Origin: Strigamia acuminata
Lineage: Eukaryota; Arthropoda; Chilopoda; Geophilomorpha; Linotaeniidae
DNA: 64,000 nucleotides
Direction of reading: 5' to 3'
NCBI GenBank assembly: GCA_949358305.1
Contig: OX442315.1
Coordinates: 21,664,427-21,728,426, forward strand
Shown here: positions 24,401 to 33,920 of the stretch, one piece after another
Position numbering within the stretch: position 1 is the stretch's first letter
Layout of the letters: every line of letters begins with the position of its first letter
Made by a program: the position numbers and the translations under genes
The notes under the pieces: model-generated
Database searches by the model: none
Told to the model about the DNA's origin: nothing
Seen by the model: the letters and a program-made list of their open reading frames with translations, nothing else

Positions 24401-25637
24401 CAATTGTTGGCATTTGAGGTGGGTTGTACTTAGTATGTGTATTGATGGGGCGAAAATCAATGCACAAGCGTGGGTCGTTTCCTGGTCGCATGACTAGGAC
24501 TGGCCTCATTCCGTAATCGCCTTCAGCTTTGACGACTACGCCTTTGTCAATCATGTCTTGACAAAGTTGTCTGATTATTTCCCTTTTTTGAGGGTTTATG
24601 CTCTTAAAGGGGACACGGATGGGTTTCTCCGTGTCAAGCTCAATTTTGTGCTTAACCAGGTGTGTTTTACCTGGATCTTTAGAAATAATCCTTTTATGTT
24701 TGGATAACATCTTTTCTAGTAATTTGGATTGCTCCAAATTTAAGTTAGCTTCTTTGACTAACTTTTGGATGAAATTCTCTTCATCAATTTTGCTTTGAGT
24801 TACACTTGCAGCGTAAGCTTTTGCAAAGGTCACAAATGAGGAATCGGGTTCCTCTATTTTCTCCAAATAACGATCCAGCAACGCTTGTGGAATGTAGGGT
24901 AAATCTGCATCCACAGGTTGCGTGAAATTCCAAGACATCGTCTGTGGATTAGGTTGGATTTTTAATTTATTCATAAAATCGCAACCCAATAGTACCATTG
25001 GATACCTATTTGGTATTACGATGAACGGATGACGTAACGTGCCATGTGTCCATCGAAATGAAAGATGGATGGTTCCATCTGGAGTGACTTCTTCACTTGC
25101 TGTCGTGACTCTGACACCAGGTCCGATAGGTCGTAGATATTTTTCTAGACCTAATTGATTAATAACTGAAGTGGCTAGGAAGCTTTTATTTGCTCCTGAG
25201 TCCAACATTCCGGTTATTACACCTTTTAACGTTTCTAACTTTAACGTCGGAAGGTCTTGGCTGTTTGGTATTCCAGCCACTTTGCACTCAAACTTGCGCA
25301 ATTTATGATGAATTGTAATTGGAGGCTCCAAAGGCAATTCATCTAATAACTCATTGGTATCAAGAGTTGTAGCTGCAAATAACTTAATGCACTCCTCAAT
25401 TCCAGGTGTCTCTGGAACTGAGCTTGGTCTATCGTCTTTAACTTCGACTTTATCTTGAATATTGGAAGTGTCTTCTTCAGTCGGGGTTTCGCCGACAATC
25501 TCCTTTTTTACATCAAGAGATCCATTTTCTTTTAGTTCAGTTTGACGAATTAATTCATCAATAGCTTCTCCAACATCTTCCATTATCTTCAGATTTTCAT
25601 TCTCTGATTCCGATTTCGGAGGTGACGCAGCGTCCAC
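21411..25637 (-). CDS. pol: Pol polyprotein of element A (protease, RT, RNase H, integrase)
   Basis: 1408 residues from the first GTG, with the frame open upstream to the slippery site at 25664. The product is therefore a Gag-Pol fusion made by -1 frameshifting. Domains: aspartic protease with LDSGAN at 145-150 and a later LLGCDF; reverse transcriptase with D429 in STIDLTKG and YLDDI at 491-495; RNase H with TDAS at 639-642; integrase zinc finger H947, H954, C984, C987; catalytic D1015, D1074, E1109, with 34 residues between the last two; then a GPY/F-type module (NGPYVI) and a charged C-terminal tail. All key residues are intact. The order protease-RT-RNase H-integrase is that of Ty3/gypsy elements. 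The protein copies element RNA to DNA and integrates it. Confidence 0.95.
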   Translation of the reverse strand: MDAASPPKSESENENLKIMEDVGEAIDELIRQTELKENGSLDVKKEIVGETPTEEDTSNIQDKVEVKDDRPSSVPETPGIEECIKLFAATTLDTNELLDELPLEPPITIHHKLRKFECKVAGIPNSQDLPTLKLETLKGVITGMLDSGANKSFLATSVINQLGLEKYLRPIGPGVRVTTASEEVTPDGTIHLSFRWTHGTLRHPFIVIPNRYPMVLLGCDFMNKLKIQPNPQTMSWNFTQPVDADLPYIPQALLDRYLEKIEEPDSSFVTFAKAYAASVTQSKIDEENFIQKLVKEANLNLEQSKLLEKMLSKHKRIISKDPGKTHLVKHKIELDTEKPIRVPFKSINPQKREIIRQLCQDMIDKGVVVKAEGDYGMRPVLVMRPGNDPRLCIDFRPINTHTKYNPPQMPTIEEILREIGEFEWVSTIDLTKGYWQIELRPEDREKTAFWSPMGRLMFLVMPFGLVNAPTTFQELMEKVLGDVYRKFAWAYLDDIIVVSKSFEEHIKHLDIVFKKLAEANLHAHPGKTHLCRKELIFLGYKVGVEGLAVDPKKVAAITQFPAPTNLKELQRFLGMVNFFHRLIKNLATVAEPLRPLLKKDAEFDWELHHQAAFDAIKDLLTNAETMKMPDLYMPFIVHTDASKQGLGAALTQKKNVDGQEVEMPCVYASRSLQPAEKNYTVTELECLAVVWGLRKFRPYLEYTTFTVQTDHQALKWLMSLSDPSGRLARWQMELMAYSFEIQYVKGPLNVIADALSRAPVSAPDEPEDDGDNDDLLSYCPSPCRSWQMGKLNELPKSIIVNEDDQALINFCINMHDPSGTPDVELRAMMAKKFELPTTNVLIKAFAAKIAKQLECDPPTRDDIIAAQKADKFCQHIRNYLLNKQYPSYIVTRLQRRNFERHASTYLIEEDMLLHYHPTSTDELGEDGRALKVVVPRKLIYKIIWLMHGHPLSGHPGIARTMYRTRRVYTWKGMKRDITRFIQHCQGCQACKPRSKTEIEGAQIGPFGPFDCLSVDLSGPKPRTRKNNTHICVIVDVATHWPELFPMCNPTAIKVANTIYHLSMTFGFPRQIISDNGPQFRSQVYKEFCKKFDMSRTPTSIYHPQSNPVERTNRDIKYLVSIYLDIHDQWDEYLREFAFSLRTTVTRGRDYSPAFLNFFRELRIPWDPRIPEGILVIDPKNPHLYVQKLETIIAETYQHMMSHVLDLRRRVEAEKSDKKFDNFRQNDLVWRESHILSNAAKGIAAGISPKRNGPYVIIKRLQGGAFQLRRLSDNKIYPAVHGTELMPYFPVFNQEIWLEGEEVGQKTKNIVNTLDDAKLSKIPVENTESSKKSKLKNNEVDEINQRLENVSLDENLEKEMFLEKEKISNNEVYNSSDIGDDADDNLNKLDCTSRKSKYNLRSRVPRAKT

Positions 25638-25657
25638 TAGACCTGATGGATCTGCGT

Positions 25658-28600
25658 CTACAAGTTTTTTCGAAACATGTCAGTTATGATCTTGACTGCT
25701 TTTTCAAACTCAGCTGTTGACACTGGTTTGTCCTTTTTAGAGGAAGGGCAGTCTTTTTGCCAATGCCCTAATTTTTTGCATAAATTGCATGGATCAGTGG
25801 CAGGCGATTTCTTTTTCGTTGCTGCTGGCGAGGCAGAACGAGAACGAGCGTCAGACCGGCGCTCTGGCGACACCGCGGGTGATTTTGAATTCCTTTCGGT
25901 ATTCACCTTTGATGCGTCAAATGAAACATTTTTTGGTTTCATTTTTGGCTTCCATTTGCCTGCAACGGGGTTATTTTTTGCTAACAGCGCCGCTGCTTTG
26001 GCTAATAAAGCCAACGTCTCATCTCCTGCTTCCTCCTCCTCTTCAGCTTCTTCAGCTTCAGACGACGGAGTTTCAGCTCCAGTTATATTTGCATGTAACT
26101 TAGGAACTGAATGAGGATTTTTGACGTCCTTTTTGGAAGATTCTTTTTTCGAACTCTTCTCATCCACTTCGTCTAGAAAGTCTTCGTAACTAGGTGGCTG
26201 CAACAATTTCAAACCATTAAAGGTTTCATTGTTTTGCTCAGCGAGTCTTTTCTCTCGCTTTAAGTACGCTGACCTTTCGGCTTCTGTAAGATAAGCTTTG
26301 TACTTTTCGTCAATGCGCAATTGATTGACTTCCATGAATTCGTTTAACTCGGAGAATTTCCCCGGGTCGGGAGCGTCCGACATCATCAGAATATTTTTAC
26401 TATATTCTGTGAGGCCAGCTCTAAACTGATCATCTGCTGTTGCATCAGTAACAGCATGTGGCATTCTGCCAAGCAGATTCTCTGCTCTTAGCATGTACGA
26501 ATGTAAGCTTTCGCCTTTTCGTTGCTTAAGACATCTCCAAAGCGTCTTGATGTCTTCGCTCGATTCACCAAATTTAAACATAAATTGTTTAACGAAGTCA
26601 TCCCACTTCGTGAAGTCTTTCCTGCGAAACCACTCCTTGACACCGCCAACTAGTATTCTTGGTACTAGATGGGCCAATGCACCTTCACAGCTAAAACTGT
26701 GAACTTTGCCTAGTTCAAATATTTCCAGCAAGAGGTTTGACCCTGCTTGCCAATTTCCATTATAGGCGTGTGGGATAACTCGATCCCATCTAATGAACTT
26801 TTCATCTGTTGTTTGATGAGTCCATTTATCAGAAGTAAATTCACTTATTTTTTGCAAAATAATTTTATCCCTTCTGCTTTTTCGCTGTTGTTGAGCATTT
26901 TGCCTCAACAACTGGTCAATCTCATCTTTCGTGTAGAAATCGGGTCTTTGAGTTCTACTACGTGTTCTGTGACGAGATCGCCCTCTCACACTGGGGCGTG
27001 AGGAATCTGTATCAGACGCAGATTCATGATTCGGATTTGGCGGCGGATCAGGGTCCGGAGGATCGTCGCCATCTGGCGGACGACGGTCTCCATTTGGTGG
27101 TCCCCTTCCATTTCGATTGCCATTCGAATTGTGGTCACGTGAGTGGCCACCTCCATGTCCATCTGAACTGTCTCCACCTGGTGGGTCACCACCTGGTGGA
27201 TTTCCACGGTATCTCGGTCCATCACGGATGTCGTTATGACAATCTCGTTTTGGTGAGCCTTCTCGCGGATTATCGTGTGACCGTCCACGATCGTGTGGTT
27301 TCTCACGTTCTTTATTTTTTCTCTCTAGCAATCCGATTAATCGGTCACTATTGCTAAAGAATCGATCCGAATTTTGCGGAACGTTTGGGGAATGATATTC
27401 GGTCGGGTCTGGTTGTCGCTTTCGCTTTTTGCGACTGTGATGACTATCACGGCTTCCACGACTACTGCGTGCGTCATCACTGTCAGTCCAACTTGATTGT
27501 CGACTGACTTTTGGTTTAGCTGATGTTAAATCAATCAACTCAGGTGATTTGGAAGCACCTTTTTGCAAAACTGGGGCTGGCTTTGCAAAATTATCTTCGC
27601 CACAAACGTCTTGTACTTTTTGTACGACTACTGCAAAGTTTTCTTGTACCGTCAATAGATCTGCGCGAAGAATCTCGTTTTCACGAGCTTGCGCAGCTAA
27701 GTCGGCACGTAATAACTGCTCTGCAGTACTTTGACTTTTGGCGGCTTGACCAGCATCAATTACTGACTGCTGTCGAGCGAGAAATACTTCATTTTCTCGT
27801 TGTGCTAATCTCTTAGCTCTTGCTGCTTGTTCTGCAGCATAATTCTCGTAATTTCGAGAAGTGGAGGGAATTTCTTCCCTCGCTCGAACTGGGGCGGTTA
27901 GTTCGGCAGTCATTAAATTTGTGTTGGCTTCTCGCAAATTTGCGTTGGCCAATCTCAAATTTTCATTAGCAATTTCTAAATCTTTTTGTGCTTGATTTAG
28001 TTGCTCGAGCCTTTGTTGTTGCTCTTCGTCAGTAATTAGCCAGGAAGCTTTTTCCTGCTCTAATTGTAACAACTTAACATGGTCATTCGCACGTTGTTGT
28101 TTTAGTTCGGCATTTTGCTGATGCATTTCTGCACGCATTCGCTCGAACTCTGCTTGCAAGCTTGTTCTGACGATTTCAACGTCTTTTTGGCTTTGTTTGC
28201 GAACCATAGCTTTGTGGATTTGTTCCACAGTCATTTCGCTAGTGACTTTTACTCCCTCGAGCCTAGCTTGCTCACGGAGTGCGTCCATCATGGTAACACG
28301 CACGGGAGAATGAGAAACTTCCATATTGGAGTTCTCAGAATCTTGTTGTGCTGCACCTTGAACCGGTGATGAATTCAGCGAGTGCTCCGCACTTGATGAT
28401 TGAATTCGTAAATTCAAATCATCGTTTTGCGACTTGGAACGGCCACTTCCAGTTGGATTGTTTAAGTCCAACTGGCCGCTTGGCGGGGATGGCTGTTGTC
28501 GCTCCAACGCTTGCGTGAATTCATTCACGATTAACTGTGCCGAGTTACAGTTAGCTGTTTGATCCATAGTTTCAAACAGTTCTTGTGACTCAGTCACTTC

Positions 28601-28681
28601 TTGATCCACGACTGGTAGATCGATGGCCACTCGTCTCTTCGCTGGTCTGCCTCTCGGTCTCTTTTCGCCTGGAGTCGCCAT
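25658..28681 (-). CDS. gag: Gag of element A
   Basis: 1007 residues from ATG at 28681, about 95 nt after the primer site. Order: N-terminal acidic region; glutamine- and glutamate-rich coiled coil about 150-350; a long linker rich in RS, DS, glycine and proline about 380-590; a capsid-like helical region about 600-770 with W...FVKQF and KGESLHSYMLRAENL; an acidic stretch; and a CCHC zinc knuckle CNLCKKLGHWQKDC at 965-978. It forms the particle and binds RNA. It is more than twice the length of many Ty3/gypsy Gags because of the coiled coil and the disordered linker. It ends in TAG a few codons after the slippery heptamer. Confidence 0.92.
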   Translation of the reverse strand: MATPGEKRPRGRPAKRRVAIDLPVVDQEVTESQELFETMDQTANCNSAQLIVNEFTQALERQQPSPPSGQLDLNNPTGSGRSKSQNDDLNLRIQSSSAEHSLNSSPVQGAAQQDSENSNMEVSHSPVRVTMMDALREQARLEGVKVTSEMTVEQIHKAMVRKQSQKDVEIVRTSLQAEFERMRAEMHQQNAELKQQRANDHVKLLQLEQEKASWLITDEEQQQRLEQLNQAQKDLEIANENLRLANANLREANTNLMTAELTAPVRAREEIPSTSRNYENYAAEQAARAKRLAQRENEVFLARQQSVIDAGQAAKSQSTAEQLLRADLAAQARENEILRADLLTVQENFAVVVQKVQDVCGEDNFAKPAPVLQKGASKSPELIDLTSAKPKVSRQSSWTDSDDARSSRGSRDSHHSRKKRKRQPDPTEYHSPNVPQNSDRFFSNSDRLIGLLERKNKEREKPHDRGRSHDNPREGSPKRDCHNDIRDGPRYRGNPPGGDPPGGDSSDGHGGGHSRDHNSNGNRNGRGPPNGDRRPPDGDDPPDPDPPPNPNHESASDTDSSRPSVRGRSRHRTRSRTQRPDFYTKDEIDQLLRQNAQQQRKSRRDKIILQKISEFTSDKWTHQTTDEKFIRWDRVIPHAYNGNWQAGSNLLLEIFELGKVHSFSCEGALAHLVPRILVGGVKEWFRRKDFTKWDDFVKQFMFKFGESSEDIKTLWRCLKQRKGESLHSYMLRAENLLGRMPHAVTDATADDQFRAGLTEYSKNILMMSDAPDPGKFSELNEFMEVNQLRIDEKYKAYLTEAERSAYLKREKRLAEQNNETFNGLKLLQPPSYEDFLDEVDEKSSKKESSKKDVKNPHSVPKLHANITGAETPSSEAEEAEEEEEAGDETLALLAKAAALLAKNNPVAGKWKPKMKPKNVSFDASKVNTERNSKSPAVSPERRSDARSRSASPAATKKKSPATDPCNLCKKLGHWQKDCPSSKKDKPVSTAEFEKAVKIITDMFRKNL
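25664..25670 (-). promoter_or_regulatory. -1 ribosomal frameshift site A AAA AAC (element A)
   Basis: In the gag frame the heptamer is the third base of CGA plus AAA AAC, the canonical X XXY YYZ arrangement. It is followed by TTG and the gag stop TAG. After a -1 slip, reading continues CTT GTA GAC without stops into pol. A downstream RNA structure could not be assessed by eye. Confidence 0.8.
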
Positions 28682-28775
28682 TTTTCAAATGAAGACAAAG
28701 AAAGGATAGAGAAGAAAGATAAGCAAGATAAAAATGGCGGGTAAATTTTAAACTATCAAAATTTATACAATGACT

Positions 28776-28793
28776 ATCCCGGACGGGCCCCCA
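28776..28793 (-). other. Primer binding site of element A (tRNA-Pro type)
   Basis: Minus strand TGGGGGCCCGTCCGGGAT, two bases after the 5' LTR. It differs by one base from the well-known proline-tRNA primer site used by murine gammaretroviruses. Confidence 0.8.
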
Positions 28794-28795
28794 CG

Positions 28796-29779
28796 TGCTG
28801 CGATCCGGGTTTTTATCCACTTAATTTCTAATAAATTAAGCAGAAACCGCAGGTGAATGCTTAACAAGACTTATATCGCGGCCGAAACTTGTCTAGGGTT
28901 AAGTTTACGAAAATAGGAATAAAAAGACAGTTTATTATGGTAATAAAAATCACACAATTATTTATTCGGTTTAAATTACAATATATATATTAATAATGAT
29001 TATGAATATCACGATATGCAACAAGTCGCGAGAATAAAATGAGCGGGAAACAATGAAACAAAGGAAGGGCTTGCAACGACTGTTGCAAGCTACAAAGCGT
29101 CAGAAATGGCGCTTAAACAACGAGATGTTGTTGATCGAAGGCAAATGTCTTCGTTCTCGGCAAACTCACGAACGATGGTCGAAGACGATGGTTCTCGTGG
29201 GTTTCTTCTACGGCTCGTGCGACGGCTCGGCGGCGGTGGTTGACGGCTGTAGGCGTCTGGTCCAGGTACGATGGCGATGGTTGCCGTTCGCGCGGCAACG
29301 ATGGCGATGGTTCACTTGGATCAGGAAACTTCTTCTTCTCGATAGCTGGAATTAGCGACGGCTAATTCAAGCTGAATTGCTGGCTTTGTGCTTTGGATGA
29401 CACAAAGATAGCAGATGAAACTGAGTTACAACGGTCCTCTATCAATACGTATTGTCGGAGCAAATATCGCAGTGATGTTGAGGTTGTTGTTGTATTTTTC
29501 AGAGTCCCGATTTGAGCCAAGACGCGAGCCCAGCACGCTTCAATATTGCGCAGAAAACCTGCGCACTTAGCTCAAATGGGTGCAACTAGTGGTTATTACA
29601 CCATATTGCACCATAACGGCTAATAACCGTTTTCACCCCGGACAACCTGGGGTGATATGTGCCTAGAGAGGATTTCTCCCCTCGGTCACATGATCTGACT
29701 TGGCGTGTGCCACAGTCAAATTAATTAGAAGATAATTAATTTAATCTTCTAAGTTGGTGAATATTTTGAGATCACCACA
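28796..29779 (-). repeat. 5' LTR of element A
   Basis: 984 bp, identical to the 3' LTR. It drives transcription toward lower coordinates. I did not locate the promoter within it. Confidence 0.93.
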
Positions 29780-29783
29780 CTTG

Positions 29784-31026
29784 AGGCACACCTCATTCAA
29801 CCAAAAAAAATGTTTGTGAGTTATACTGTAGTGGTATAACTAAATCAAATACTATTTTCTTCAATATTATGGATTCTGGTTTTACCTGAGGCAAAGTGAA
29901 CTTTTCGACTTGGCATTGCTTTGATACCTACAAACAATCGTTCAATTGCTTTTGGTTATTTATAATAGAAGAGGATAAGTAGGATGAAGGTAGGTGCACT
30001 TGTTCTATTTTTGTAAAACATGTGTGTAAACACATTTTGGATATTGATATCACATAGGGGTGGTTTTGGTAGCACCCAAAGCTAGGAATGTTCCACTTGG
30101 GGAGAAAAGGAAGCGAGATAAGCCAACTAAAGCCAAAAAATCATTGATGGTGGTCCAATAAACACCGAAGAAATAAAATAAAATTGTAGTGTGATTTTTC
30201 TAATTAGTGCAATAATAAAATAAAATATAGTACTTGTAGTACCAAAAAAAGTACTGCTGTATTCAGTTTTTTCCAGTACCAAACCCAGTAAAATTAGTGC
30301 ACTAATAAATGAATGCATCAGTTCTTTCAAAAGATTGGCTGTCCATCTCTATGGATTTCAATTCATTTTACATAATCGAAACAGAAAAGTGAATGCTTAA
30401 ATTGGCATTGATTGAGTTTGAGTGACAAGATCTAATAAAATTTCATTTTTAAAAAAATTTAAGTAATGCGTTATCAATCAAACGTGTAGTTGGAATTGAT
30501 TTAACTTCAGACTGCGTTTATTATTATTTTATGACAGGATAGCTTAAAAAGCTAATTAACACAATGTTCTGTCCTACGTACATGGCTTGTCCATCTGGAT
30601 AATGTGTAAGTGTAATGCACTATTATACATCCGTGTGTACTATTTGTGACGGTAACCATTAGCTTTTTGTATGCGTATTTGAGTGCCAACTATAAATAAA
30701 AAAATAAATAAATGAATAAATAAACAAACAAACAAATAAATAAGTAATAAAGATAATATTTCAGCAATACCGTATATCTTCTAATAGCACCCCGTGCACT
30801 ATTTACAAAATAATTTTTTCCCGCGCGCAATTCGAGACCCGCGGGCTATTTAAAACTGATATGGGCCAGTAGCCGATATCGGGCATTTATCCTTCTAAAA
30901 CGTCGCCTAAATGTAAAAAAAAAGTACGTTTCCATGTTTTTACGATGTTTTAGAAGGATAAATGAAACGTTTTGAACACGTTTCAGATGCAAAATATCAT
31001 TTGCATCCGAAATAGCCATTTGGGCT
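29784..31026. other. Intergenic, no gene seen
   Basis: AT-rich flank of element A. It contains a simple A/T repeat at about 30688-30755 (units TAAA and CAAA). Short ORFs here have no recognisable features. Confidence 0.5.
30688..30755. repeat. Simple repeat (TAAA)n with CAAA variants
   Basis: About 16 tetramer units, mostly TAAA/ATAA with a central run of CAAA. Confidence 0.8.
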
Positions 31027-31342
31027 GAACTACACTTTACGGGCGAATCGTCACTACCGATCATCCGAATTTTCATTGTTGGGAGCGACAATCACAATTT
31101 TTCCCATACATATCAGGAGTCAATAAGTGCCCAATTCCCATCACATTAATAAAACCAGTTAAGGTGAGGTTTGCGGGGGGTCAAGGGGGGCTAAGAAAAA
31201 AAAGAAAAAAAGTTAGGTGCGGAGCGCTGGCGAAATACCCGTCATTATCATAAGTCATCAAGATGATGGGTATTTCGCCAGCGCTCCCAACAATGAAAAG
31301 TCGGATGATCGGTAGTGACGATTCGCCCGTAAAGTGTAGTTC
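31027..31342. mobile_element. Nested palindromic element
   Basis: Outer arms of 61 bp, 31027-31087 and 31282-31342, are near-perfect reverse complements (GAACTACACTTTACGGGCGA and its complement). Inside lies a second hairpin with 25-bp arms, 31221-31245 and 31263-31287 (GGAGCGCTGGCGAAATACCC), which abuts the right outer arm. There is no coding potential. It may extend outward, because the neighbouring CGCGCGCAAT(T/C)CGAGACCC words near 30820 and 31395 are also shared. Likely a MITE with an internal rearrangement. Confidence 0.65.
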
Positions 31343-31517
31343 TACCGAAATGTGTACAAATGTTTCATGTCTCACTGTCTCGAATTTCGCACTCGCGCGC
31401 AATCCGAGACCCGTGCGCTATTTACAATATTTTTTTTATCCGCATGTAATTAGAAGCCAGCGGGCTATTGGAGGCCCGCGAGCAAATCGAAGATATAATG
31501 CAAGCCATAGTTGATGT

Positions 31518-31672
31518 CAGGGCTGGACTGGGAACAAATTTATGGCCGGGAAATCTGGGTGTCCGGGCCACTTTTAATGAAGTCGGGAACGGCCACAGCG
31601 GGCTGCGACAGGCCACAGCGGCCAAGGGCCACCGGGAAACTCCCGGTAGCCCGCCGGGCCAGTCCAGCACTG
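31518..31672. mobile_element. hAT-type MITE, 155 bp
   Basis: Flanked by a perfect 8-bp duplication GTTGATGT (31510-31517 and 31673-31680). Ends are CAGGGCTGGACTGG and, inverted, CAGTGCTGGACTGG. CAG(G/T)G ends and 8-bp duplications are diagnostic of the hAT superfamily. The interior is GC-rich with a CCGGGAAACTCCCGG palindrome. Confidence 0.85.
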
Positions 31673-31680
31673 GTTGATGT

Positions 31681-32097
31681 GCATATAAATAAAAAAGACG
31701 GGAAATCACACAGCCATGAGTCAAAATTGTAATATAAACTCTACTAATAGCGATAGCTGATTATGACGTTGTTGTGCGCGCAAGGTGTTGCGCTTGTATT
31801 GTTGAGTCTAAGCTCATGAAAATTCCGAATCTTTTAGAGCAGAATGGAATGTTATGACGACTGATGAATCGTGTAATTTTCTCTGATAGGGCCATGCTAT
31901 CTTGGACTGAGACGAGAAAACTCGATGTGAAGATATTTCAAAGGTTAGGGCAGATTTGGTCATGATTTGGACGAGGTTCGTGCCATTATATTTTCCCCTG
32001 GCAGCAGTCATTGCCTTTTGGAAATACACTACTGAAAAATTATGGATGATGAAACAACGTTCTGGTGACAGATATAAATTTGTGTTTGCCTCAGGCC
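31681..32097. other. Intergenic, no gene seen
   Basis: Short stretch between two MITEs; nothing recognised. The 158-residue minus-strand ORF across 31814-32290 runs into the next element's inverted repeat and has no domain. Confidence 0.45.
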
Positions 32098-32529
32098 CTA
32101 TACTCGAGTTGCACTCAAAAAGGCACCTCACAATGTGTACTCCCATTGGTCGAGCCAGTTTACTGGTGTAGTGATCCGGAAAAGTAGACCCAAACACCAG
32201 AATTGCATTACATTGTGATGTTGTAATCGATTGCCTAGGCAACGGCCTAAAATTCGAACTTCTAGACGATGTAAGCAATAAACACAACAAACATCAGTTT
32301 GACATTTTTTAATGTGTGAAACTTCATTTTAATGATGGAAATAACATTCTTTATTCAATAAAATCGAAATAACATAAACTAAATTAGTCATAACAATCAC
32401 AACAATAAATTAAAAACAAAACTACTTCTCCTAGTAGTAGTAGTATACAGTCTGGAGTTAGTAGTAAACTGGCTCGACCAATGGGAGTACACATTGTGAG
32501 GTGTCTTTTTGAGTGCAACTCGAGTATAG
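32098..32529. mobile_element. TATACTC-family MITE, 432 bp
   Basis: Terminal inverted repeats of about 67 bp: left 32098-32164, right 32463-32529. They begin CTATACTCGAGTTGCACTC and differ by one base in the first 60. The interior is AT-rich and non-coding. The subterminal words CTCCTAGTAG and GGAGTTAGTAG echo those of the elements at 32907 and 4011. Confidence 0.85.
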
Positions 32530-32906
32530 TTAGGCTTGTTTCGGGCCTGATAATAATTCTCGCTAACGGAGTAAATTAAAAATGTTGAGTACGGTTAGTT
32601 GTGGAGGAATTATGCCGAAGATTCACAAATGCAATTCTGTGTCCCATCTTGACAGTAAACCTGTTAATAATCTAGAGAATAAGGGTTTCTGGTATAATTT
32701 TACTTTATGGGCAACCTCTCAGAGAAGAGGTAGAAAAAAGAGGCTACTAACCAGGTGCGAGGATGATGAAAAAAGGATGAATTGGTTCAGTGAAATGAAA
32801 GGTTTTTATTAGGTGAAATCAGGTGTAAAACTGATGCAAAAACAAAATGTAAAAATGTGAAAGCAAACATCTGATGTTAATCGCTGGTCATTAAACTGCT
32901 GTTTTC

Positions 32907-33113
32907 TATACTCTGGTTCGACTCAAGAGTATGCCCTTCTCCCATTGGCCGAGCCGTGTAGTGATCCAAAAATGTAGTAATAATAATACTAAAAATAGGA
33001 ACTACTTTTCCTGGTGGTAGATTCTTTACTCTATGGTAATACAGCCTGGAGTTAGGAGTAATGCGGCTCGGCCAATGGGAGAAGGGCATACTCTTGAGTC
33101 GAACCAGAGTATA
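32907..33113. mobile_element. TATACTC-family MITE, 207 bp
   Basis: 50-bp terminal inverted repeats (32907-32956 and 33064-33113) starting TATACTCTGGTTCGACTCAA. The interior holds CCTGGTGGTAG and GGAGTTAGGAGTAATG, which also occur just inside the ends of the 2.5 kb element at 4011-6527. This ties the two to one family. Confidence 0.88.
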
Positions 33114-33500
33114 CTTCCATTTTCGTTTACTCCCAAAACCGTCAACGCCTTTCGTTTTTGCATTCCTGGTTCCCGTTATTTCACCACATTCATGTTTTTG
33201 CAAATCAACATTCCACTATTTTTAAAAGCTTTTTTAAAGACTTTTATTTAACTTGACTTGCACATGAGTGCTTCAACTTCTGGTTTGTGTAATTTCCCAA
33301 AAAAGAATTTAAAAATTAATTATAAGATTAGAAAGTAGACTTTTCTGATGCAGTTTTTGGTCTACTTTCCAATGAACATGATAAAATTAAAATTAAATGT
33401 TAAATGTTAAAGGCAGACAATTCTGATTTACGGCGAAATGTCAGCAAACCGGAGCGCCACCTGGCTTCCCATCTGGCTTCCCAGCAGGCTCCTCAGCAGG
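33114..33500. other. Intergenic, no gene seen
   Basis: AT-rich sequence between the MITE and the minisatellite; nothing recognised. Confidence 0.5.
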
Positions 33501-33774
33501 AAAATTACAATTGCAATTGGGAAAATTACAATTGCAAAAATTACAATTGCAATTGGGAAAATTACAATTGCAAAAATTACAATTGCAATTGGGAAAATTA
33601 CAATTGCAAAAATTACAATTGCAATTGGGAAAATTACAATTGCAAAAATTACAATTGCAATTGGGAAAATTACAATTGCAATTGGGAAAATTACAATTGC
33701 AATTGGGAAAATTACAATTGCAATTGGGAAAATTACAATTGCAATTGGGAAAATTACAATTGCAATTGGGAAAA
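33501..33774. repeat. Minisatellite of 21-bp and 15-bp units with CAATTG palindromes
   Basis: The 21-bp unit AAAATTACAATTGCAATTGGG alternates with a 15-bp shortened unit in a 36-bp composite, four times, and then repeats alone about six times to 33774. Because 36 and 21 are multiples of three, open frames run through it on both strands; these are artefacts. Each unit contains one or two CAATTG palindromes. Confidence 0.93.
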
Positions 33775-33840
33775 TCGCGATATTTCGGCTGTATTTGAGC
33801 TCTCGAAGGCGGCCGATTGTGTTTAAATGTTTCGCCATAC

Positions 33841-33920
33841 TACCGGGTGGCCCACATAAAAGCGGCCCATAATATTACATACACACATTTTCGGGCCGCT
33901 TTCATGTGGGCCACTCGGTA
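33841..33920. mobile_element. Palindromic MITE, 80 bp
   Basis: 28-bp arms 33841-33868 and 33893-33920 (TACCGGGTGGCCCACATAAA and its complement with two mismatches) around a 24-base loop. TA at both outer edges fits a TA target. Too small to encode anything; could also be transcribed as a hairpin. Confidence 0.65.

Larger units (their letters stand above)
17393..29779 (-). mobile_element. Element A: complete Ty3/gypsy-like LTR retrotransposon with a third ORF
   Basis: 12.4 kb, transcribed from the minus strand. Order in transcription: 5' LTR (28796-29779), primer site (28776-28793), gag, frameshift site, pol, ORF3, purine tract, 3' LTR (17393-18376). The flanking CTTG (17389-17392 and 29780-29783) is a four-base target duplication. 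The LTRs have identical length and sequence over 984 bp and every ORF is open, so the copy is recent and may be competent. The integrase lies after RNase H, as in Ty3/gypsy. The lineage was not assigned; the extra ORF is not an envelope. Confidence 0.93.

Noticed and set aside
31814-32290. 158-residue minus-strand ORF
   Set aside because: It reads into the inverted repeat of the neighbouring MITE and has no recognisable domain.
33404-33872. Long ORFs of KLQLQLG- and NYNCNWE-type repeats on both strands
   Set aside because: They are translations of the minisatellite, open in several frames because its units are multiples of three.
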